Assembly: GCF_000265295.1 (NCBI RefSeq)
Contig: NC_018002.1
Location: 558,001 to 622,000, forward strand
Direction: 5' to 3'
Length of the DNA stretch: 64,000 nt
Source: Sulfurospirillum barnesii SES-3
GTDB taxonomy: Bacteria > Campylobacterota > Campylobacteria > Campylobacterales > Sulfurospirillaceae
The notes under the pieces were generated by a model that saw nothing but the letters and a program-made list of their open reading frames with translations, searched no databases and was not told the origin of the DNA. The stretch's first letter is position 1. Every line of letters starts with the position of its first letter. The position numbers and the translations under genes were made by a program. Of this stretch, positions 57,804 to 64,000 are shown piece after piece.

Positions 57804-60047
57804 GTGGAATATAAAATTAATGTGAACAATCAAGAAGAGATTTACGATTTAGGGAAGGTGGCAAAACAAGCAGCAGGGGCTGCGCTTTTAAAAATAAAAA
57901 ATACGGTTATTTTAGCAACGGTTTCACGTGATGATAACCAAGTAGCTGAGAATTTTGTACCTTTAACCGTTCAGTATGTTGAAAAAAGCTATGCGGTTGG
58001 AAAGATTCCTGGTGGGTATATTAAAAGAGAGACCAAACCAAGTGATTTTGAAACGCTGACTTCACGTGTTATTGATAGAAGTTTACGACCGCTTTTTCCT
58101 AAAGGGTATGCGTATCCTACACAAATTACAGTATTTGTTTTAAGTTGTGATTCTGAAGTTGATTTGCAAGTTGCAGCACTCAATACGGCAAGTGCAGCAT
58201 TATATCTTTCGGATATTCCTGTGAATAAAGCCGTTGCAGGTGTTCGCATAGGATATATTGATGGAAAGTATGTTGTCAATCCTGCTAATTCAGCGTTAAA
58301 ACAGAGTACACTTGATTTGTATGTAGCAGGAACCAAAGAAGAGCTTTTAATGATAGAAATGCGCTCTATCGCTTCAATGGAATCTATGAGTTTACCTGTT
58401 ATGGCAATTGACCCAATGCTTGATCCTACTTTGGCTGAAAATGTTATGTTAAAGCAAGGAATTAATGAATTTGATGAAGATGCTATTTTACTAGCGATTG
58501 ATAAAGCGCAAAGTGCGATCACTGAGGCTACCCGTGCTTACGAGGCTACGTTTGCGCCTCTTAAAAAAGAAGATGCCATTTTAGATTACAAAGCAGATTT
58601 GGTAAACGAATCTATTGCCACGTATATCGAAGAATTTTATAAAGAAGATGTTTATAATGCTATTAATCAGATGGCTAAAAGTGAGCGTGCTAGCGAGTTA
58701 AATAAGATTGTTAGCAATATTCTTAAAGATGATGTTGCTGTGTTAGAAGCGTGGGATAAAGCACTTGTAGAGAGTGTTATTCATGCGTATAAGAAAAAAA
58801 TAGTCCGTGAGATGATTATTGAAAAAGGGGTAAGAGCAGACGGTAGAAAACTCAATGAAGTAAGGCCTATTAGCATTGAAACCAATCTTTTACCGCTGGC
58901 TCATGGTTCATGCTTGTTTACACGGGGTCAAACACAAGCATTGGTTATTACGACATTAGGGAATGACAAAGATGCTCAAATGTACGATTTATTAACTGAA
59001 AAAGGTATTGCAAGTGATACTTTTATGGTCAACTATAACTTCCCAGGGTTTTCTGTGGGTGAAGCATCGCCACTTCGTGCACCAGGTCGTAGAGAATTAG
59101 GGCATGGAAATCTTGCACGACGTGCTTTAGAACCCGTTCTAGACATGAATCGCTTGCAAACCATCCGTTTGGTTTCAGAAATTTTAGAATCCAATGGTTC
59201 TTCTTCAATGGCAACCATTTGTGGTGGTGCATTGGCATTGAAAGCAGCAGGGGTAGAGGTTGAAAAATTGGTTGCGGGTATTGCCATGGGACTCGTCTTT
59301 GAAGGAGATAAACACGCTGTTTTAAGTGATATTATGGGGCTTGAAGACCATGATGGTGATATGGATTTTAAAGTTGCAGGAACCAAAGATGGTATTACCG
59401 CACTTCAAATGGACATAAAGCTCGGTGGAATATCTCGTGATGTACTTAAAGAAGCGCTCTATCAAGCCAAAGAGGGTAGAGAACATATTCTTTCTATCAT
59501 GGAAAAAGCAAGTGAAGAGATTGTTGTCAATAATGCAGTGCTTCCAAAACTAGAGCTTTTTAGTGTTGACCCTTCTAAAATTGTAGATATTATCGGTCAA
59601 GCTGGAAAAACGATTAAAGAGATTATTGAGAAGTTTGAAGTTTCAATTGATTTGGATCGTGAAAAAGGTGAAGTAAAAATTGCAGGGGAGAATAAAGAAA
59701 AAGTTGATGCTGCAAAAGAGCATATAATTCATATTACCAATAAACCTTCTTTTGGTGGACGTGGCGGTGGACGAGACCGTGATCGTGACACAAAGCATGG
59801 CTTTAAAGAGTCCAAACCCGTACCAACTTTTGTTCAAGATGAAGTGGTTGATGGTGTTGTCAAACGTATTGTTGATTTTGGTGCTTTTATTGAGTTGCCA
59901 GGGGGTATTGATGGTCTTTTACATGTCTCCAAAATTGCAGATCACCGTGTAGATAAGGTGAGTGATTATCTAACACTAGAGCAAAATGTACGTGTTAAAA
60001 TTTTAAAACAAGCAGGAAATAAAATTGAATTAGAGTTGATGCGCTAA
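57804..60047 (+). CDS. pnp: Polynucleotide phosphorylase
   Basis: 747-aa 3'-5' exoribonuclease trimer. Two RNase PH domains ('[20 protein letters not shown]', '[27 protein letters not shown]'), KH domain about 590-648 ('[19 protein letters not shown]') and S1 domain about 673-747. The linker between KH and S1 contains [14 protein letters not shown], longer and more basic than usual. The start codon is GTG with AAGGAG 7 bp upstream. No palindrome copy in 2.2 kb. Confidence 0.97.
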   Translation: MEYKINVNNQEEIYDLGKVAKQAAGAALLKIKNTVILATVSRDDNQVAENFVPLTVQYVEKSYAVGKIPGGYIKRETKPSDFETLTSRVIDRSLRPLFPKGYAYPTQITVFVLSCDSEVDLQVAALNTASAALYLSDIPVNKAVAGVRIGYIDGKYVVNPANSALKQSTLDLYVAGTKEELLMIEMRSIASMESMSLPVMAIDPMLDPTLAENVMLKQGINEFDEDAILLAIDKAQSAITEATRAYEATFAPLKKEDAILDYKADLVNESIATYIEEFYKEDVYNAINQMAKSERASELNKIVSNILKDDVAVLEAWDKALVESVIHAYKKKIVREMIIEKGVRADGRKLNEVRPISIETNLLPLAHGSCLFTRGQTQALVITTLGNDKDAQMYDLLTEKGIASDTFMVNYNFPGFSVGEASPLRAPGRRELGHGNLARRALEPVLDMNRLQTIRLVSEILESNGSSSMATICGGALALKAAGVEVEKLVAGIAMGLVFEGDKHAVLSDIMGLEDHDGDMDFKVAGTKDGITALQMDIKLGGISRDVLKEALYQAKEGREHILSIMEKASEEIVVNNAVLPKLELFSVDPSKIVDIIGQAGKTIKEIIEKFEVSIDLDREKGEVKIAGENKEKVDAAKEHIIHITNKPSFGGRGGGRDRDRDTKHGFKESKPVPTFVQDEVVDGVVKRIVDFGAFIELPGGIDGLLHVSKIADHRVDKVSDYLTLEQNVRVKILKQAGNKIELELMR

Positions 60048-60072
60048 TTTAAAGGCTTTTTAACAATTTGTT

Positions 60073-60115
60073 GGATAAAATCTCGCCTACAAAGTGGAAA
60101 GTAGGGGTTTTATCC
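60073..60115 (+). promoter_or_regulatory. Two-tier RNA hairpin in the pnp-atpE gap
   Basis: Outer stem GGATAAAA (60073-60080) / TTTTATCC (60108-60115), inner stem CCTAC (60086-60090) / GTAGG (60101-60105). There is no T-tract after it, so it is a leader structure, a processing site or an mRNA stabiliser in front of atpE, or it protects the pnp 3' end. Confidence 0.6.
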
Positions 60116-60148
60116 GAACAGACTTTGAAATAAAATGAGGAGCAATCT

Positions 60149-60451
60149 TTGAAAAAGATTCTTTTTTTAATGGCTGCATTTGCAACATTTGCATTTGCGG
60201 GTGAAGCTGAAACAATTAAAGCGTATTCAGTTCTTACCGTTGGTATCGTTTTAGGTCTTGCTGCATTTGGTGCGGCAATTGGTATGGGTAACACAGCATC
60301 TGCTACAATTTCTGGTACAGCTAGAAATCCTGGCATTGGTGGTAAACTTGTAACAACAATGTTTATTGCACTTGCGATGATTGAAGCACAAGTTATTTAT
60401 GCACTTGTTATTGCGTTAATTCTTCTTTACAAAAACCCATTACTTGGTTAA
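60149..60451 (+). CDS. atpE: F1Fo ATP synthase subunit c
   Basis: 100-aa proteolipid. An N-terminal signal-like helix (MKKILFLMAAFATFAFA) precedes the two ring helices. The first is glycine/alanine-rich (GIVLGLAAFGAAIGMGN); the second carries the ion-binding Glu at E79 in ALAMIEAQVIYALV. The residue after it is Ala rather than the Ser/Thr of Na+-binding rings, so protons are the likely ion. Start codon TTG with GAGGAG 7 bp before it. As in other Campylobacterota it stands apart from the main atp operon. Confidence 0.95.
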   Translation: MKKILFLMAAFATFAFAGEAETIKAYSVLTVGIVLGLAAFGAAIGMGNTASATISGTARNPGIGGKLVTTMFIALAMIEAQVIYALVIALILLYKNPLLG

Positions 60452-60467
60452 TAAAAAGTAAAAAATG

Positions 60468-60490
60468 AAGGGGCATTAAGTCCCCTTTTC
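60468..60490 (+). terminator. Terminator after atpE
   Basis: AAGGGG (60468-60473) / CCCCTT (60482-60487) with loop CATTAAGT, followed by TTC. It ends six bases before the tRNA gene. Confidence 0.8.
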
Positions 60491-60496
60491 TTCTAT

Positions 60497-60581
60497 GCGG
60501 ACGTGGTGGAATGGTAGACACACTACCTTGAGGTGGTAGCGCACTACGTGTGTGGGGGTTCAAATCCCCCCGTCCGCACCA
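60497..60581 (+). tRNA. tRNA-Leu (anticodon GAG)
   Basis: 85 nt including the encoded CCA. Acceptor GCGGACG / CGTCCGC, D arm with GGTGGAATGGTAGA, anticodon loop TTGAGGT with GAG at 60530-60532, a class II variable arm (GCACTACGTGTGT) and T arm GGGGG-TTCAAAT-CCCCC. Reads CTC and CTT leucine codons. Confidence 0.97.
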
Positions 60582-60666
60582 TCTAATTTTCTTTATTTCT
60601 TCTTTTATTTAGATTGATGTTCACTTATGTTAGTATTCCAAAGAATTAAACTTTCAAGGCTCTTTC

Positions 60667-60939
60667 ATGCGAGAATTAGAATTAAAAAATATTTTAAAAG
60701 TTGACAACAGAGAGTTTTTAGTCTCAACCATTAGTATGCATGTGCGCCACTCTTTTTTTGAAGGTGATTCAAAAAAAATTGTGTATGAAACCATGGTGTT
60801 TGAAATTATCAATGACGAAGTGCAATTTCATCGTTCTATTTTTAATGAACGTTATAATATGGCAGATGAAGCGATTGCTGAACATGGTGCTATCATTAAA
60901 AACCCAAAATTTTTTTTATCGGCTAGCTTAAATCTTTAA
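60667..60939 (+). CDS. Small conserved-looking protein of unknown function
   Basis: 90 aa, soluble, with no signal. Sequence 'REFLVSTISMHVRHSFFEG' and 'YETMVFEIINDEVQFHRSIFNERYN' suggests an alpha/beta fold. I cannot assign it to a family. It stands between tRNA-Leu and oadG with its own likely promoter. Codon use resembles its neighbours. Confidence 0.7.
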   Translation: MRELELKNILKVDNREFLVSTISMHVRHSFFEGDSKKIVYETMVFEIINDEVQFHRSIFNERYNMADEAIAEHGAIIKNPKFFLSASLNL

Positions 60940-61112
60940 GAATTTTTTTTATTTAAAAAGTAGTATAGATACTTAAATGCTTAAGTAATTCTTCCCCCTT
61001 TTTTCCTCCTTTTATGACATATTTTTATAGGTTTGATTTAATAAAAGAAATGATAAAATACCAAAATTTTGACTAAATTTTTAGTTAATTTTAAACAAAA
61101 AAGGTTGCGTCC

Positions 61113-61358
61113 ATGGAAGTTAATCTGATTGCAGAAAGCTTAAAATTCTTGGTTTTGGGCATGTCTACGGTATTTACATTTTTGGTTTTGTTGGTTCTGG
61201 TTTTAAATCTACAAGCTAAAATTATTATGAAGTATTTTCCTGCAAAAAAGGAGAATATCACGATGGGTCATTCTTCTTTAGAATCATCCTCTCAAGGTCA
61301 CTTAGCAGTTGTGGCAGCAATTGCTGCTTCTCTTCAATCATACAAACAATCAAAATAG
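61113..61358 (+). CDS. oadG: Oxaloacetate decarboxylase gamma subunit
   Basis: 81 aa. One N-terminal transmembrane helix (about 9-33) with 'GMSTVFTFLVLLVLVL', a soluble C-terminal tail that binds the alpha subunit, and little other conservation, as expected. It anchors OadA to OadB in the Na+ pump. Spacing to oadA is 19 bp. Confidence 0.9.
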   Translation: MEVNLIAESLKFLVLGMSTVFTFLVLLVLVLNLQAKIIMKYFPAKKENITMGHSSLESSSQGHLAVVAAIAASLQSYKQSK

Positions 61359-61377
61359 TATAAAAGGGCAGAATAAG

Positions 61378-63186
61378 ATGGCTAAAAAATACATCGATGT
61401 GATGGATACGACGTTTAGAGATGGATTTCAATCTGTTTTTGGTGGACGTGTGTTGATGGATGATTTTCTTCCAGCAGTAGCAGCAGCACGTGAGGCAGGC
61501 ATTAGCCACTTTGAATTTGGTGGGGGCGCACGTTTTCAAAGTCTTTATTTCTATTTAAATGAAGATGCGTTTGTTATGATGGATAAATTTAGAGAAATTG
61601 CAGGTCCTGAAGCAAATTTACAAACTCTTGCACGTGGCGTAAATACCGTTATGCTTGATACAGGTAATCGTGAATTAATTGATTTGCACGCTAAAATGTT
61701 TAAAAAACACAGCACAACAACGATTCGTAATTTTGATGCTCTGAATGATGTTGAAAATTTAAAATACAGTGGTGAACGTATTGTGCATCATGGACTTAAG
61801 CACGAAATTGTTGTCACCATGATGGATTTACCTCCAGGATGTGTGGGTGCACACGATGTTGCTTTTTATGAAAAAACTCTTAGAGAAATTTTAGATTCAG
61901 GTATTGTGTATCACAGTATCTGTTTTAAAGATGCCAGTGGAACGTCTAGCCCTCAAAAAGTTTATGAAACTATTAAAATGGCACGTAAACTTGTACCAGA
62001 AGGAACGCATTTACGCTTGCATACGCATGAAACAGCTGGGGTTAGTGTCGCATGTTACTTAGCAGCGCTTGAAGCAGGTGCGGATGGTATTGATCTTGCG
62101 GCATCACCTGTGAGTGGTGGTACGTCTCAACCTGATATTTTAACCATGCTTCATGCGGTAAAAGGTCAGAATTATGACCTTGGTGGGTTAGAGCTTGAAA
62201 AAATCTTAAAATATGAAGATGTCTTACAAGAGTGTTTAAAAGATTATTTTATGCCACCTGAAGCAACGCAAGTTTCTCCATTAATTCCTTTTTCTCCAAT
62301 GCCTGGTGGTGCACTCACTGCCAATACACAAATGCTTCGTGATAATAATATTTTGCATAAATTTCCTGAAGTGATTAAAGCGATGCGTGAAGTGGTTGAA
62401 AAAGGTGGCTATGGAACGAGCGTAACACCTGTCTCTCAATTTTATTTCCAACAAGCATTCAATAACGTCATGTTTGGTCCATGGAAAAAAATTGCAGAAG
62501 GGTATGGCAAAATGGTCTTAGGTTATTTTGGAAAAACACCTGTTTCTCCTGATTCCGAAGTTGTTTCTTTGGCAAGTGAACAATTAAAACTTGCACCTAC
62601 AACAAAAAATGCACTCGATTTAGCCGATGCCGATGATACAAAATCCCTTTTACATGTAAAACAGATTTTAGAAAAAGAGAACCTTGAAGTCAGTGAGGAA
62701 AATCTTTTAATTGCCGCAGCATGTAAGGAAAAAGGTATTGCTTTCTTAAAAGGCGAAGCAAAAGTGAATGTGAGAAAAGTCTCTGCTAAAAAAGAGGAGA
62801 GCTCATCTTCTGCTCAATCTGATTTTACAGTAACGGTTAATGGTCAAAAATACCATGTGAAATCAGATAACAACAGTGCATCTATTATCGTTAATGGTGA
62901 AAGTTATGAGATTGACATCAAAGAGGGGGTTGAAGAAGGCAGTGTGATTGCATCTTCAACAGCCGCCGCTTCTTCAGGCGTTGAAATCAAAGCAGGATTA
63001 CCAGGTTCTATTTTTAAAGTATTGGTAAATGTGGGTGATAAAGTCACAGAGGGTCAAGCCGTTGTCGTCATTGAAGCCATGAAGATGGAGATAGAAGTAA
63101 CCGCTCCTAATACAGGTGTAGTAAGCGCTGTTAAAGTGAAACAAGGTGATACCATTGTTAATGGTCAAGTCCTTGTTGTCTTGTAA
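61378..63186 (+). CDS. oadA: Oxaloacetate decarboxylase alpha subunit (biotin carrier)
   Basis: 602 aa. Carboxyltransferase domain with [11 protein letters not shown] near the start, the catalytic lysine in SICFKDASG (K184), and the HxH metal site '[10 protein letters not shown]'. A Ser/Ala-rich linker leads to the C-terminal biotinyl domain with EAMKMEIE (biotinyl-lysine K569). It moves CO2 from oxaloacetate to biotin. A pycB-type pyruvate carboxylase subunit has the same fold, but oadG and oadB flank it. An earlier in-frame start (61309) lies inside oadG and is rejected. Palindrome at 62650 encodes LHVK. Confidence 0.95.
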   Translation: MAKKYIDVMDTTFRDGFQSVFGGRVLMDDFLPAVAAAREAGISHFEFGGGARFQSLYFYLNEDAFVMMDKFREIAGPEANLQTLARGVNTVMLDTGNRELIDLHAKMFKKHSTTTIRNFDALNDVENLKYSGERIVHHGLKHEIVVTMMDLPPGCVGAHDVAFYEKTLREILDSGIVYHSICFKDASGTSSPQKVYETIKMARKLVPEGTHLRLHTHETAGVSVACYLAALEAGADGIDLAASPVSGGTSQPDILTMLHAVKGQNYDLGGLELEKILKYEDVLQECLKDYFMPPEATQVSPLIPFSPMPGGALTANTQMLRDNNILHKFPEVIKAMREVVEKGGYGTSVTPVSQFYFQQAFNNVMFGPWKKIAEGYGKMVLGYFGKTPVSPDSEVVSLASEQLKLAPTTKNALDLADADDTKSLLHVKQILEKENLEVSEENLLIAAACKEKGIAFLKGEAKVNVRKVSAKKEESSSSAQSDFTVTVNGQKYHVKSDNNSASIIVNGESYEIDIKEGVEEGSVIASSTAAASSGVEIKAGLPGSIFKVLVNVGDKVTEGQAVVVIEAMKMEIEVTAPNTGVVSAVKVKQGDTIVNGQVLVVL

Positions 63187-63196
63187 AGAGTTGCCC

Positions 63197-64000
63197 ATGA
63201 AAAAAATAATTCTTTATTTTCTCATGCTTTTGAGCTTAAGTTTTATGACAACCTCCTTGTCTGCGAGTGAGGAGACAAAGGCAAATCTAAATCAAGACTA
63301 TAAATCTAAAAGTGTTTCAGAACTTTTTGGCTCACTGTATGAATCAACAGGATTGAATGCGATTATAAATCCACAAGAGGGTCTTCTTTCTCATGGAACA
63401 GTTGTATCAACCTTTAATCAAAGCGTTGGTAGATTAATGATGATGGCCATTTGTTTTGTTTTGTTTTATCTTGCCATCGCAAAGGGGTTTGAGCCTTTAT
63501 TATTGATTCCGATTGCTTTTGGTGGTTTTTTGGCAAATATTCCATTGGCCGATATTGCAGGACCTGATGGTTTCTTGGGTATTTTATTTAATATGGGTGT
63601 TTCAACAGGACTCTTCCCTATTATTATTTTTATGGGTGTTGGCGCCATGACCGATTTTGGTCCATTGTTAGCCAATCCAAAAACTGCGCTTTTGGGTGGT
63701 GCTGCACAATTTGGTATTTTTGGTACGATTGTGGGTGCTGCTGCTCTTTCTCAATACACAGGCATTATAGATTTTTCACTCAAGGAAGCTTCTGCCATTG
63801 GAATTATTGGTGGAGCGGATGGTCCAACCTCTATTTTTGTTGCTTCCAAATTAGCCCCTGATTTATTAGGTGCTATTGCCGTTGCTGCATACTCCTATAT
63901 GGCATTGGTTCCGATTATTCAACCTCCCATCATGAAAGCGCTCACAACAAAGGCAGAACGACAAATTAAGATGGAGCAGTTGCGAGAAGTTTCAAAACTA
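63197..64000 (+). CDS. oadB: Oxaloacetate decarboxylase beta subunit, cut by the window end
   Basis: 268 residues visible. It begins with a signal-like helix, then multi-spanning segments. The motif [10 protein letters not shown] places the essential membrane Asp at D208 (equivalent, by motif, to D203 of Klebsiella OadB). It decarboxylates carboxybiotin and pumps Na+. An ATG at 63197 lies 10 bp after oadA. The C-terminus is outside the window. Confidence 0.93.
   Translation, partial: MKKIILYFLMLLSLSFMTTSLSASEETKANLNQDYKSKSVSELFGSLYESTGLNAIINPQEGLLSHGTVVSTFNQSVGRLMMMAICFVLFYLAIAKGFEPLLLIPIAFGGFLANIPLADIAGPDGFLGILFNMGVSTGLFPIIIFMGVGAMTDFGPLLANPKTALLGGAAQFGIFGTIVGAAALSQYTGIIDFSLKEASAIGIIGGADGPTSIFVASKLAPDLLGAIAVAAYSYMALVPIIQPPIMKALTTKAERQIKMEQLREVSKL

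Noticed and set aside
57989-58522. 177-codon open frame antisense to pnp
   Set aside because: Shadow frame in a conserved RNase PH domain.

Overview
The window looks like chromosomal DNA of a Campylobacterota (Epsilonproteobacteria) member, most likely a Sulfurospirillum-type organism. This rests on gene order and protein character (fur-lysS-glyA-DUF1882-SPOR block, a probable 6S RNA in front of purD, an ArsS-type kinase, frequent TTG starts, AT-rich DNA) and not on any database search. Nearly all of it is compact core genome; intergenic DNA is only about 3 kb by hand count.

Layout. 1-924: the end of a ribbon-helix-helix antitoxin and an AT-rich orphan gene. 981-8646: thiC with a TPP riboswitch (minus strand), a CheX-like protein, an amino-acid permease, a TauE-type exporter and uvrA. 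8779-21885: a carboxylate block with a DctA-type carrier, the tripartite transporter tctCBA, a CitA/CitB-type two-component system, an AbrB-family membrane protein and the citrate lyase operon citC-D-E-F-XG. 22038-30165: polA, mntP, a YgjP-like peptidase, dnaJ, a Spy/CpxP-like protein with an OmpR-type two-component system, and recR. 30212-42968 (minus strand): a D-lactate dehydrogenase-type flavo/iron-sulfur protein, then a long probable operon of a diguanylate cyclase, cvpA, fur, lysS, glyA, a DUF1882 protein, a SPOR protein, trpE and aroE, plus gatC and pilT. 43108-53672: a YfgM/BamB-like pair, coaX, hisG, uvrC, a DciA-like protein, a previously missable 46-aa LptM-like lipoprotein, nadB, nhaD, guaA and hemD. 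53700-64000: a probable 6S RNA, purD, an RDD protein, lptD, pnp, atpE, tRNA-Leu(GAG), a small orphan, and oadG-oadA-oadB (the last cut by the window edge).

Functionally the cit and oad genes make a complete citrate fermentation route: uptake by TctCBA, cleavage to acetate and oxaloacetate by citrate lyase, and decarboxylation of oxaloacetate by the Na+-pumping OadGAB. The Na+ gradient could be used by NhaD and Na+-coupled carriers.

The strongest unexplained signal is the 10-bp palindrome TTACATGTAA (usually TTTACATGTAAA). I count 36 exact copies in 64 kb, where roughly 0.2 would be expected by base composition. It occurs inside genes in two permitted reading frames (LHVK-like and FTCK-like peptides), at gene ends, in leaders and even in the closing stem of the probable 6S RNA. 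It behaves like a highly iterated palindrome, analogous to HIP1 of cyanobacteria, and its role is unknown to me.
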